Shown here piece after piece: positions 1-10,128 of a stretch of 34,152 nt of DNA. The DNA comes from Mastigamoeba balamuthi. Lineage: Eukaryota > Evosea > Mastigamoebida > Mastigamoebidae. The notes under the pieces were generated by a model. That model did no database searches and was not told the origin of the DNA. It saw only the letters and a program-made list of their open reading frames with translations. The stretch is from positions 1 to 34,152 of the forward strand of contig CACRSC010000130.1 of NCBI GenBank assembly GCA_902651635.1, in the 5' to 3' direction. Position 1 is the stretch's first letter; each line of letters begins with the position of its first letter. Position numbers and translations under genes: made by a program.

Positions 1-565
1 ACACACAAATAAACAACGCAGTGCCTGCCCCACTGAGCCCCCAGCCCGCTGCCTCGCACCGCAGACGCAGCCGTGCGCAGCACAGGGAACACGATGCGGC
101 CACCAGCAGCGGCACAGCCCCCGATGGGGGGACGGGATTGGAGAGTACCGCTGCACGGCGCTCTGACGGTCCTCGCCTCGCATTGAACTGGCCCGCAGGG
201 CGCTTGTGCTCGACGATGTGTCCCAGTGCCCAACAAGTACGCGGTTGTGGCAGGGCAGATATTTGCTACGCCGATCGCCGATGGAATCCCGGATGTCGGG
301 TGGAGCTGTTGCCCACACAAAATTGATGTGGCAACGAGTCATCCCCATTGGAATATGATCCTCTGAGGTTACGTGGCACCACGTCAACAGCGGTTCCGGC
401 AACGATTGACCAGTCGGCCAGTCCTCTCTTCCATGGAGAAAGTGGTCCAGAGGGCACAAGGGGAGCAAAAACGGGGTGGCGGTTGTCGGCCTCGGGAGCT
501 ACTACACTATAACTCGGATCGAAACTGGGTCTACATTACATAAACCCCTAGAATCTGATGGGCCT
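1..565. other. Left-edge intergenic stretch, no gene recognised
   Basis: Open frames here are short (101 aa plus strand, 63 aa minus strand), with no recognisable domain and no convincing splice pattern. The base composition is less GC-rich than the coding exons further right. It probably contains the upstream flank of the tRNA gene and the distal 3' flank of the minus-strand dNTPase gene. A terminal exon of a gene lying outside the window cannot be excluded. Confidence 0.4.
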
Positions 566-636
566 GGCTCTTTAGTTTAGTGGTAAAATACCTGTTTTGG
601 GTACAGGTGGCCCCGGTTCGATTCCGGGAAGAGCCC
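566..636 (+). tRNA. trnP-UGG: tRNA-Pro (anticodon TGG)
   Basis: A complete cloverleaf can be drawn. The seven-base acceptor stem GGCTCTT (566-572) pairs with AAGAGCC (629-635), followed by discriminator C636. The anticodon arm is CCTGT-TTTGGGT-ACAGG, giving loop TTTGGGT and anticodon TGG, which reads proline CCN codons. The T arm is CCCGG-TTCGATT-CCGGG, containing the Pol III B-box core GGTTCGATTCC; the D arm TTAGTTTAGTGGTAAAA carries the A box. There is no intron and no encoded CCA, as expected of a nuclear eukaryotic tRNA gene. The assignment is clear from structure alone. Confidence 0.96.
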
Positions 637-646
637 AATTTATTGC

Positions 647-652
647 TTTTTT
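647..652 (+). terminator. Pol III T-run terminator of tRNA-Pro
   Basis: A run of six T residues begins ten bases after the discriminator base of the tRNA. This is the standard RNA polymerase III termination signal. Confidence 0.8.
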
Positions 653-787
653 GCTTTGGTATGGTGGGACCGCCGAAATCCTACGCAAACCCGCCAGTAG
701 AACACGCAGAGCTTTGCGTTGCGAAGTTTAAACTTGGTGGCGGTAATCGCTGTTGTTTTGCACGCGAGCAAGTCATAGTCTGGCGGC

Positions 788-3050
788 TCACTTGGCCCCG
801 CCGGTGTCCTTGGACCGCTTGGGAGCAGGCTCCGACGAGGACGGAGCGGAAGCGGGACGCTTGTCTCTTGCCTTCTCCTTCTCGAGCAGCTCTGCGGAGA
901 GGCTCGAGAGCCTCTGCAGCATCGTGTCGCCGTCGGGAACCTTGCGCTCCGTGTCGGTGAAGATGACGCGCACACGGCACTCCTGGAACTGCATCGGTAT
1001 CAGCGCGCTCACCTCCTCGCGCGGGATCTTCTTGGACCTCGCGGGGCTCTTATCGTCGTAGAAGCAGACCCTGTCCACGGGGTTCTGGTCTCCCATCGAG
1101 TAGTGCAGCTTGTACGGCGCCACGATGATGTCCCCGTCCTCGTCCGTGAGCCCCAGCGCTTCCTGCACGCCGCCACCGGCGTCAGCATCGACAGGGAAAG
1201 GAGGAAGGGCAGAGCCTGCGCACCCGAAGCTCTGGGACCCTCGAATCGTCTTGGGCGTATTGGTGTGGCACAGGCCGGTCCGCGACGACCTTGTAGAGCT
1301 GGCGCATGCGGAGCCTCATGATCAGCTGCTGCGCGGGGAGCAGGCCCTGGTCCTCGCTGAACTCGATCTCGCGCAGGATGCAGTCGGTGAGCTTCCAGAA
1401 GCGCTTCGAGTCGCCGAGCTTGTCGCTGATCTTCAGCACGGGGTCCGCGAGCCTGAGTGTGTCCGAGAGCATCATCTCCGTCTCAACGGTCACGCGGTGC
1501 GTGTAGACCTGCTTGTGCAGCGTGTAGCGCGTGTGGAACAGCTCGTACACGTTATACGCCTCCTTCTCCGAGAAGCACACGGTCCCCTCGATGATTCTCG
1601 AGTGGTTCATGAGCCTGCTGGCGTCGTACGTCGACTTGATCCCCAGCCTGCGGTAAGCGCACAGCACAGCAGATCTCAGCACACCGTTGGCCAGGAGCCA
1701 GGAGAGCCCTCCCCCACCCCCCGGGCTCACATGTAGGCGTCGCGCGCCAGGTAGTCGAACTTGTCGACGTCGATGCCGGTCTTGGTGTTGTTGACGATCT
1801 GCCAGATCCAGTGGTACTCGAGAGGCACCTCCCTGCCCCGGCACGTTAGAACGCGGGCGCGGGCTGCTGGGTCGCCGGGCGGCTCGCACCACGCGCTGGG
1901 GACCTCGCCGACGATGATCGACTGCATGAAGGCTACGTCCGAGTACTCGCTGGCGGGGCCTGCGGCGCCCTTGGGGTACGAGAGGTGCAGGCGGTCCTCG
2001 TACTTGACCGCGATGTCGCGCAGGATGTCGCACGACATGGCCTCGTGGTCCCACACCTTCCCCTTGAGCACCTCCTTCTCCTTGAGCTCCTCCTTCTCCA
2101 TCCCCTTGAGCGCCTCCTTCTCCTTCAGCTCCTCCTTCTCCTTCTCCTTCTCCTCCTCCTCAAGCGCCTCCTTCTCCTTCCCCTTGAGCGCCTCCTTCTC
2201 CTTGAGCTCCTCCTGCTCCTTCTTCTTGAGCGCCTCCTTCGCCCAGCGCTCGAAGACGTGCGAGAAGGGGCCGTGGCCGAGGTCGTGGCAGAGCGCGGCA
2301 ACCACAACGAGCCTCAGCCGCCGCTCGAGCTCCTGCACACCCCAGGGGCCTCCGCTCCTGCTGCCCTCCCTGTACTGCGAGTACAGTATGCGCACAAACT
2401 GCCCGGCCAGGTGGCACACGCCTGGCCACCAGGGAAGGGGGGAGTCAGCGAGAGGCTGCAGGCGAGGCAGAGGGCAGCGGGGGAGGGCGGCGTGCCGATG
2501 CTGTGCTCGAAGCGGTGGTGCGTGGCGCCGGGGTAGACAAAGTAGGACATGCCCAGCTGGTAGAGGTCGCGCAGGCGCTGGAACTCGGGCGTGTCGATCA
2601 CCAGCAGGCACAGGTCCCACACCCATATGTTCCTGCGCGCCCCAGCACCGGGCCAGGCGCCCCGCCGTCAGTCACTCCCACACGCACTGACCCTCCGAAC
2701 GGGTAAGGGGAGGGAGCGAATCCACTGGCCATAAATCAACGAAGATTCAAAAAAAGTATCTTCGCAGGGCAATCGACGACCGCGCAAAAGGCGGTGGATG
2801 GGTGGGAGAGGAGGGGACCCTACCCGTAGATGGGGTCCTGGATCCACTTGCCCCTCTGGCCCGAGAAGAGCGACGAGTCGTCGGTCAGGGGCCCCGACGC
2901 GTGGGCGCCGCCGTGGGCGCTCGGCGACGGCGCCAGCGGGTGCGCGGGCGACGACCGCATGGGCGTGTGCGGCGACGACCACGGCGTGAGGTCCGAGGTC
3001 GACCTGCGCTGCCGCAGCGCGAACGAGTCAGGTTTCGGAGGCGACGCCAT
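788..3050 (-). CDS. SAMHD1: SAMHD1-like HD-domain dNTP triphosphohydrolase, no SAM domain
   Basis: Five exons: 3050-2824, 2632-2496, 2421-1731, 1647-1272 and 1162-788; phases agree and give 601 aa (human SAMHD1 is 626 aa). The family hydrolyses dNTPs to deoxynucleosides and triphosphate, limiting dNTP pools. Seen: [31 protein letters not shown], the HD motif [11 protein letters not shown] and the last metal ligand in [11 protein letters not shown], so the metal site looks complete. The N-terminal 75 residues are Ser/Pro/His-rich and show no SAM domain. A Lys/Glu repeat of about 60 residues is inserted just after [14 protein letters not shown], with the conserved WDHE following it. The C-terminal part ([14 protein letters not shown]) matches the SAMHD1 C-terminal lobe. 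The intron at 2495-2422 has a GC donor. The gene is divergent from the RhoGEF. Exon 4's 3' end (1272) is the least certain boundary. Confidence 0.9.
2055..2240 (-). repeat. In-frame Lys/Glu low-complexity repeat inside the HD domain
   Basis: On the coding strand this stretch is built from imperfect units such as KEALKG, EKEELKE and [10 protein letters not shown]. It lies in one exon, keeps the frame, and separates the [11 protein letters not shown] motif from WDHEAMS. It would form a highly charged helix or disordered loop projecting from the dNTPase core. Inference: replication slippage, since neighbouring units differ by few bases. Confidence 0.8.
2422..2495 (-). other. GC-AG intron in the SAMHD1-like gene
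   Basis: The coding strand reads ...CACAGCATCG|GCACGCC...GGTGGCCAG|GCGTGTGCC. No GT occurs near the required junction. Removing these 74 bases joins FEHSIG to VCHLAGQF as in SAMHD1 proteins, with phase 1 on both sides. A GC donor is the only reading that preserves the conserved HD-domain sequence. Confidence 0.8.
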
Positions 3051-3427
3051 TTGTTTCGCCCCCTGCGCTTTTCGTAGCGAAACAGTACGGAATAATCAGA
3101 AGATGCCCGTATCTTCGCGAAATCAACTGATTTCTGATATCTAGATCGAGATATCGCGGGGTGAGATCTTGGCGGGCGATTGCCGTTATTTTTAGACCCC
3201 GCCCGTGGGGTCGTCGGAGTCGAAACAGAGGCATTTGCCGGACGAGACGCATACCGAACTGGAAAGATATTCACGATATTTCAACGTCACAACCGAAACA
3301 CATTTCCCCCCTCCCCCTTCAAAAGACGGCGTCGCGCGGGCAGCCTGTGTCGCAGCCCGCCTCGGCGGTGCGCGCGGTCACCTCCGTGTCCGGCGCGGGG
3401 TCCAGCGTGCCCGGCACCTTCGTGGGC
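3051..3427. promoter_or_regulatory. Divergent intergenic region between the dNTPase and RhoGEF genes
   Basis: About 375 bases separate the two opposed start codons. The centre (about 3060-3310) is AT-rich against GC-rich coding flanks and holds several GATATC/GATATT-type palindromic words (TTTCTGATATCTAGATCGAG and AGATATTCACGATATT). It must contain both promoters; no canonical TATA box is assigned. The frame is open for some distance upstream of the RhoGEF ATG, so part of the right side could be coding. Confidence 0.5.
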
Positions 3428-6400
3428 ATGGCGCTCTCGGAGCTGCGGCGGCTCTGCGCCAAAGCGCCGCGCGCCCTCAATCTGGACTCGCTGCCCTCGG
3501 ACCTGGACCGCGTCGTCATGCTCTGCCGAGTACGGCCCAGCCCACACCCGCGCCCCAACCTCGCCAGCCCGTTTGGTTCCGCGTTCCGGGTTCGATTCCC
3601 GCCACCTGCTGAGATTTTTCCCCCACCGCCCCGCGCGGCGCCAAAGTCCACCAAGCCGCCGGACCGCGACGCCGCCGTCTCCCTGCTGGCCACGGCTGCG
3701 CTCGACCCGCGCAACCACGCGATGCTGCGCGAGAGGCGGGCGGTCGTGGACCTCCTGGACGAGTTTGCCCGCCTGAGCCCCTCGCTGCTGCCCACGTGCC
3801 TGTCCGCCGTCGTCTCCCTTGCAGCGAGCGACGAGAACAAGGCCGCCCTGCGCGAGGCCGGCGGTGCGCGCACTCCCTCGCGCCCTGCCCCCCTCGTGGT
3901 CCCTCACTCGACTCGCGCACCCCCCTCCCGCGCTGCAGCGTGCTCGATGCTCGTGTCGCTGCTGTTCAACCCCGTGGCCGTGAGGCTGCGAGAGCAGGCG
4001 CTCAGAGGCCTCGCGCTGCTCATGACGGGCAACCCGTGCGTGCACCCCCCGTACTGCCTCGCGCGCGCGTGCGGGGGGTGAGGCACTGACGGCGGGGTGG
4101 GGTTGGGCGGGGGGCCCTGGCGCAGACCCATCGCCAAGGAGGTGGCCGACGCCAACGGGGTGACGGGCATGGCGACGGCGCTGCGCGAGTGCCTCTCGGT
4201 TGGCGGCACAGAGGGCGCGCTCGCCAACAGCCTCTGGGCGCTCGCAGCCGTCTCGCTGGCGCCTGCCAGCCACCAGGCGCTCATGGCACGTGCACCCGGG
4301 GGCCGCTGCGGGCTGTGCAGTGCCCGTGCTTACGTGCGCGGTCCTCTTTTGCAGCAAGAGGGAGTGCTCGAGATGATGGGGAACGTGCTCTCTGCGACGT
4401 CCTCGTTGATCTTCTGCGACTACGCGCTGAGCTGCCTGCTGCAGCTGACCGTGAGGTCCGAGGGGCCCTGCTCGGCGCCTTCCCGTCGCTGACAGCATTG
4501 CGGGCAGAGAGGACTGCCGGAAGACGATCGTCGGGTACAACCTGCACCAGGTGATGATGTTCCGGATGACCTGCGGCCACCCGAGCGTCGTCCGCCGCTG
4601 CTTCCAGATACTCGGGAACCTCTGCGTCGACGAGTCCTCGCGCGTGGCCATCACCTCGATGCCGCAGGTCCCCCACTCCTCTGCCCCTCGCGGCATTCCA
4701 GGCCTCTGACCACCGTCGCCCCGCGCAGATGTTCCCGACAGTGATCGCGTGCATTACGGACCCCAAGGCGGACATCCGGATGGTCATTCAGGCGATGAAG
4801 CTGCTGTCGAACCTCGTGCAGTCGGACGTCGAGAGCCGCCTGTTCTGCAACAGCGGCGGCGTGCAGTGGCTGGTCGCCACCATACAGCGCGTGGCCATGT
4901 CGTCGCTGCAGCCCCCGGTGGTCGTCGTCGCGCGGACCCCGAGCCCCAGGATCAGCCCCACGTGCCAGATGGCTCTTCCTAGGCCCTGCGTGAGCCCTCG
5001 CCCGGGCGTAGTCGAGTGCACCGAGCAGACGGTGTTCGAGGGCCAGGCAGTGGTCCTCCTCGCAACGCTGCTTCTCTATGGTGAGGACCGCCCCAGACGC
5101 ACATGCGCGGCCAAGTGCTGACGGTGCCCCGCCGTGCAGACGATGTGCAGCGGCTGTGGCTGGCCTCTGGTGGCGCAGACCTGCTGATGCAGCTCCTCGA
5201 CAGCCCGCAGCTGATCATCAAGAGGGAGGTCGGCAGGGCGGTCTCGAATCTCGCCTCGCTCGACGGTCTGCATGCGGCCGCACACGCACACAGGGGGCGG
5301 CAACTGACGTGCACTCCCTGAAACGCTCCCCACTGTAGACGACTGCCGAGAAGCGATGTTCAAGGTCGGGCTGTCCGCGGCGTTTGTGCGGCTGCTGGGG
5401 GTGTCGCCTCCCGAGGACGCGGACCTCAAGCAGTTCTTCCAGGTCCACCTCTCGATCCTGCGAGCGCTCGCCAGCCTGACGTTCAACTGTGCGTGGAGCG
5501 TCCCCTCCATCTCAGCTCGGTCGCTCGTCTTGACCGACTCGTACAGTGCAAAGATCGTCGGAGGTCCTCTACATCGGCATACTTGACGAGCTGGCCAAGC
5601 TGCTAGCGAAGCGGTACTCGCCCGAGGACCAGATCATTCTCGCGAGCCTGACGCTGAGCGTCCTGTCGAACCTCACGGCCATCAGTACGCGCCGGGGCGG
5701 TCCACTGTTGACAACTGACGCAGAGGCGCCGGTGCAGCCGACGCCAAGGTGATCATCCTGTCTCACGCCAAGATCAGCGCGTGGCTCGTGGGGCAGCTGG
5801 CGCACACAGAGCAGTCGGTGCAGCTGCACGCGGTGCGATTGCTCACCAGGCTCGCCACAAACAGTGCGCAACACACACACTACGCTGCTGTGCGCTGCGG
5901 CTCTCTGGCCGCAAGGAAATGGCCAGACGCTCGCGTCCTTTGCCGAGTGGCTGCAGTGCACTCAGCTCAGCATCACTGTCGTTGCGCAGACGAGGGACGA
6001 AAGTGGATCAACGAGTCTCCCGTCATCATGCAGAAGCTACAGTCGCTCGCGGAGATGCAGACGCCCAACAAACACCTGAAGATGTACGCGCAGATGGCTC
6101 GCGACGTCGCCATGTACCCCTACGACAGCGGGTAGCCCCTAGCCAACTACCTCAACGACCCCAGCCGAGGCCGTGCACTCACTCCTCCTCCTACGTTCCC
6201 TGGCAGCAAAATAGCCCAGCGGATCCAGACGGCCGACGAGGAGGACAAGACGGCCAAGAGGCTCGAGCAGAGGGCCAAGCGCAGGGCGCTGACGCTGACG
6301 GGCACGCAGCTCGCGTCTGTAGCCAAGGGCGGGGGCGTTGTCGACACCGCCGTCCACCCGCACTCTGTCCCCGCGACGACTCCGCGCCAGAAGTGCCTCC

Positions 6401-7717
6401 AGGAGTTCTGCCTCCGCCTGCGGGACTACGTCCACTCGCTCAACGCTGCACGCTCGCTGCTTCCCGCCGGTTCCTCCCCGATCTGCTCTCACCGCCCGCT
6501 CGCAGCTCACGTGGAGGTACATACGGCCGCTGCTGGCGTTCAGCGGGCTGATCCCGGCGGGGAGGCCCGGGTCGGTGTCGACGTCGGCGATACGGACGAT
6601 CTTCGGCAACTCCGAGTCGATATCGATCCACGCGGCGACGCTGCTCGACGTGCTCGAGTCGCGCGTGTGGGCGCCCGACTGCACCGTCGCCGACGCGCTG
6701 GCGTCGTACTTTGCCAACGTGACCGCGCTGTACGTGCGGTACGCCGAGAGCTTCGCGGCGTCGGTGGCAGTCCTCGCCGAGACGCGGCGGCACTGCGGGC
6801 CGCTCGCCGCGTTCATGCGCAAGTGCGAGGCCGCCGGCTGCCCTCTGATGCCGCTGCTGCTGCTGCCGCTGCAGCGTGGGCCCGAGTACACCGGCTTCCT
6901 CGCGTCGCTCGCGGCCGCGACACCTGCGGACCACGCGGACCGCCAGCCGGTGCTCGACGCCGCGCAGCAGGTGCAGGCGATGGCCTGCGCGCTCGAGCAG
7001 GAGCGGCGCGAGTGCTCCTCGCTGGAGCAGCTGATGCAGATCGAGACGATGCTCTTCGGCGAGTACGAGACGCTTGTCGCCAAGGGCAGGCGCGTGGTGC
7101 ACGAGGGCCGGCTGCTGCTGGCCCAGTTCGGCGCGTCGCCGCTGGGCACGCGCACCGACATACACGCAGTGCTGCTCAGCGACTTGCTGGTGCTCTCGCG
7201 GCCCAACCCCGCGGGCGGGTACACGTACCTCGACCGCATCCCGCTGGCCGAGTGCACCGTCTTCGCCTCGGACGACGACCCCGCGGTGCCCGAGGCCCAG
7301 CGCGCGTCGTTCCGCCTGCAGAAGCTGGCGGCCGTCGGGGGCACCAAGGTCGTGCTGGCCTTCGTCTTCGCCGCCGAGAGCCCACACGAGTGCGCCCAGT
7401 GGGTCGCGCTGATCGCCGCGCAGAAGCGCGAGGCGCAGGCCAGCGCGGCGCCGACGTCGTGCGGCAGCATCGCGATGGGCAAGGCTCCTCCAGCGTCGCT
7501 GTCGCGGTCGATGAGCGCGCTGGCGCTGACGGGGGGCAGCGCCGGGGTGAGCAGCGTGGACCCCGTGCTGGCGATGAGCGACGGGCTGCTGAGGTTCGCG
7601 GGGTCCCCGGGGACGCAGCTGGCGACTCCGGTCTCGGGGCAGCTGCAGAACCCGGTGGTGCTGCCGCCAGTGCCCTCGTTTGGTGGCACGCTGGGTGCGG
7701 ACTTCCGTCTCAAGTAG
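3428..7717 (+). CDS. Armadillo-repeat DH-PH protein (putative Rho guanine nucleotide exchange factor)
   Basis: Proposed exons: 3428-3529, 3647-3863, 3939-4035, 4126-4285, 4355-4455, 4508-4667, 4729-4917, 5029-5080, 5140-5265, 5339-5488, 5547-5684, 5738-5863, 5990-6131, 6207-6447, 6506-7717 (1070 aa; phases agree). Residues about 1-585 are Leu/Ala-rich armadillo-type helical repeats (SLWALAAVSLAPASHQALM, VIQAMKLLSNLVQSD, REVGRAVSNLASLD). Residues about 650-830 are a DH domain: FCLRLRDYVHSLNAL, RTIFGNSESI, then PLLLLPLQRGPEYTGFL, the conserved PxQR helix. Residues about 855-980 are a PH domain (HAVLLSDLLVLSR...ECAQWVALIAAQ). DH-PH proteins load GTP on Rho/Rac GTPases; armadillo repeats bind partners. 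Introns at 4286 and 6448 have GC donors. A short extra exon near 5910-5960 is possible, and the exon 5/6 junction and exon 2 start are uncertain. Confidence 0.85.
3575..3622 (+). other. tRNA 3'-half-like fragment within a RhoGEF intron
   Basis: GTTCCGGGTTCGATTCCCG at about 3585-3603 is a perfect T-loop/B-box core (GGTTCGATTCC) with a 4-bp stem, followed within 20 bases by ATTTTTC, a weak Pol III stop. No D arm, anticodon arm or matching 5' acceptor strand can be found upstream, so this is not a functional tRNA. It may be a tRNA relic or chance similarity in a GC-rich intron. Confidence 0.4.
4286..4354 (+). other. GC-AG intron in the armadillo region
   Basis: The junction is CTCATG|GCACGTGC...CTTTTGCAG|CAAGAGG. 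The downstream frame QEGVLEMMGNV requires phase 0 entry. The only nearby GT (4290) would be phase 1 and would shift that frame. A GC donor after ATG gives 69 nt, phase 0 on both sides. Confidence 0.7.
6132..6206 (+). other. Intron joining the armadillo half to the DH-PH half
   Basis: Donor GTAGCC at 6132, pyrimidine-rich tract and acceptor TGGCAG at 6206 (75 nt). Unspliced, the armadillo frame ends at the TAG lying inside this intron. Splicing gives GG|C AAA ATA GCC, continuing in phase into KIAQRIQTADEEDK and then the DH domain. The downstream frame has no ATG before the DH domain, which argues against a separate second gene. Confidence 0.75.
6448..6505 (+). other. GC-AG intron inside the DH domain
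   Basis: Coding reads CTCAACGCT|GCACGCTCG...GCTCGCAG|CTCACGTGG. With donor GCACGC (phase 0) the product is RDYVHSLNALTWRYIRPLL, which has the spacing of the first DH helix between its two aromatic residues. The only GT in the area (6470) is phase 1 and destroys the domain. The donor hexamer is identical to that of the GC intron in the dNTPase gene. Confidence 0.7.
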
Positions 7718-7898
7718 CCGTAAATTGCGTCTATGCGGTTCTGCAAACGGGCTGCGCACACAACGAATGCTGTCAGTTGATACCTTACATACATAGAAGA
7801 CCGCAGAGAAGGCGTGCGGTAGGAAACGTGCTCCCTCTAATTCACTCTGAAGCCACCACACTACACACTACACATAACACACCAACTGCTCTGTTCAG

Positions 7899-8637
7899 AT
7901 GCACCCAGCAGGCCTGCCAGTTTTGATCGATAACGGGAGCGGCTATATCAAGGCGGGGTTCGCAGGGGACGATGCTCCCTGGGCGTGGTTCCCCTCGGTG
8001 GTGGGTGTGCCGTGCAACACGTGGTTCCTTCCGGGAATGGCGCACAACCGCTCATTTGCCGGGGCAGATGTGCTCAGAAGCCGTGGTCTGCTCTCCCTGA
8101 GGTACCCGATAGAGCGCGGTGCCGTGACATGCTGGGACGACATGGAGCTGCTATGGCGCTACACTCTATGCGTGGAACTACTTGTGAGGCCTGATGTGCA
8201 CCCGGTGTTGCTGACCGAGGCCCCTCTGAACCCGAAGTCCAATCGCGAGAAGGCAGCTGAGGTCATGCTCGAGAAGTTCGGAGTCCCGGCGGTCTACTTT
8301 GCCATTCAGGGAGCGCTTGCAATGTACTCTACTGGCAGAACCTCAGGAATCGTACTCGACTCTGGCCACGGCGTGACCAGCGTCGTCCCCATAGTCGAGG
8401 GTTATGTGCCGACCCACGCTGTAAGCCATGTCAATCGGGCCGGAAGTGACCTCACTGACATCTGTACCACATTCCCCATGTCTTTCTTTTTCTAAGACGC
8501 CAGTTCAGTCACGAGGTTGCTGGCAGAGCGTGGCTACTCGTTCCCCTCGTCAGCCGATCGTGATCTCGTTGGTGATAGTAAGCGCAACCAATGCTACGCT
8601 GGACTACGAGGAGGTGCTTCTGAAGTGCCAGCAGTGA
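7899..8637 (+). pseudogene. Truncated actin-like gene
   Basis: Exon 1 (7899-8463) encodes an actin N-terminal half: [52 protein letters not shown] putative 33-nt intron (8464-8496) sits where the intact neighbour has its intron; beyond it YASSVTRLLAERGYSFPSSA is still actin-like. Around 8600 one frame gives CYA and the next LDYEEVL, so a frameshift is likely before a stop near 8637, and the C-terminal 40% is missing. Phosphate-loop residue D157 of actin is replaced (DSGHG for DSGDG) and the H73 position is Arg. This is a decayed paralogue or a truncated actin-related protein; unlike a processed copy it keeps an intron position. The ORF is well conserved up to the intron, so short-lived expression is possible. 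Confidence 0.75.
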
Positions 8638-8840
8638 CCGCCATCAACGATATCACACGCACCTCTCAAGGCCCGTGAACAATGGCCGTTGCTGGCAATA
8701 CAAGGCTTGAGATCTGCGCGATACCACGTCACTTTTCCGCAAATGATCCGCGAATCATAAGAATCGGCTGCGGAGGCTGACCTGACCGTGCGGTTCGCCC
8801 TCGACCCGAAAAGCCAGCGCAGCGCAGACCGCCTGACCGG

Positions 8841-10128
8841 ATGGGAGACGAGGCGCCCGCCGTGGTGATCGACCACGGCAGCGGCATGTGCAAGGCGGGG
8901 TTCGCAGGCGACGACGAGCCCCGGGCAGCGTTCCCCTCTGTCGTGGGGTCCCCGCGCCACACGGTCGCCATGGTGGGCACCGGCCACCGCGGCTCGTACA
9001 TCGGCGACGAGGCCCAGGCCCTGCGCGGCATCCTCTCGCTGCGGTACCCCGTCCGGCACGGCGCCGTGGCGCGCTGGGACGACGTGGAGGCCATCTGGCG
9101 GCACGTCTACGACAACGAGCTGCGCGTGGGGCCCGAGGGGCAGCCCGTGCTGCTCAGCGAGCCCCCGCGCGGGCCCAGGGCCGACCGCGAGGCCGCGGCC
9201 CAGCTGCTGTTCGAGTCGTTCGGCGTGCCCGCGCTCCACGTGGCGCTGCAGGCGGTGCTGGCGCTCTACGCGTCGGGCACCACGACGGGCGTCGTCCTCG
9301 ACACGGGCGACGGCGTCTCCCACGTCGTGCCCGTCTACAGGGGCTACACGATGCCCCACGCCATCGTCAGGACCAACCTCGGGGGGCACGACCTCACCGA
9401 CCACCGTGCGTCCGCTGCTGCCGCTGCCCTCTCCCTCCGTTCAGATAACGCGCGCAACTGAACGATTGATGCGGGCTCTCTTCTGGACCTCAACTACAAA
9501 AATCAGTCTCGCGGCTGCTCGCAGAGCGGGGCCACTCGCTCACGACGACGGCCGAGTGCGAGATCGTCCGCGACATCAAGGAGAAGCTCTGCTACGTCGC
9601 CCTCGACCCGGCCGCGGAGCTGCGGCGGTCGTACGAGAGCACAACGCTGGAGCGGAGCTACGAACTGCCCGACGGGCAGGCGATCAGCGTGGGCAGCGAG
9701 AGGTTCCGATGCCCCGAGGCCCTGTTCGACCCCTCGCTGCTCGGCATCGAGGCCCCCGGGCTACACGAGATGGTCTACAGCTCGGTCGCGAGGTGTGACA
9801 TCGACCTGCGAGCGGCCCTGTACAACAACGTCGTCCTCTCGGGGGGCAACTCGATGTTCGCGGGCCTCAGCGAGCGACTGAAGGCGGAGGTGGCCGCGCT
9901 GGCCCCAGCGGGTGCGCACGTGCAGGTCGTCGCGCCGCCCGAGCGCAAGTACTCGGTGTGGATCGGCGGGTCGATCCTGGCCTCGCTGTCTTCGTTCCAG
10001 AGCATGTGGGTCACCTCGAAAGAGTGAGAGCACAGCATCTTGACACCCGTGTGCCGCCTGGATTCACACCCCAGTGCAGGTACGACGAGAACGGGCCTTC
10101 GGTGGTACACCGAGGGTGCATCTGCTGA
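8841..10128 (+). CDS. Actin, divergent full-length paralogue
   Basis: Three exons (8841-9405, 9507-10023, 10080-10128) give 376 aa, the normal actin length. Actin is the ATP-binding subunit of microfilaments. Landmarks: [57 protein letters not shown] (D154/D157 positions kept), [42 protein letters not shown] and [19 protein letters not shown]. The last exon restores the C terminus [16 protein letters not shown]; without it the frame would stop at MWVTSKE. Differences from conventional actin (DHGSG for DNGSG, GHRGS for GQKDS, altered D-loop region, CIC ending) mark it as divergent. It lies directly downstream of the truncated copy, sharing its first intron position. Confidence 0.93.

Noticed and set aside
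3287-4696. 469-codon minus-strand frame
   Set aside because: It is antisense to the armadillo exons and crosses their introns; GC-rich coding sequence often leaves long shadow frames. No domain is visible.
6139-7794. 551-codon minus-strand frame
   Set aside because: Shadow of the DH-PH exon; Ser/Arg-rich without motifs, while the plus strand carries clear DH and PH signatures.
6511-7926. 471-codon plus-strand frame overlapping the DH-PH exon
   Set aside because: Arg/Gly-rich out-of-frame reading of the same exon, typical of a shifted GC-rich frame.
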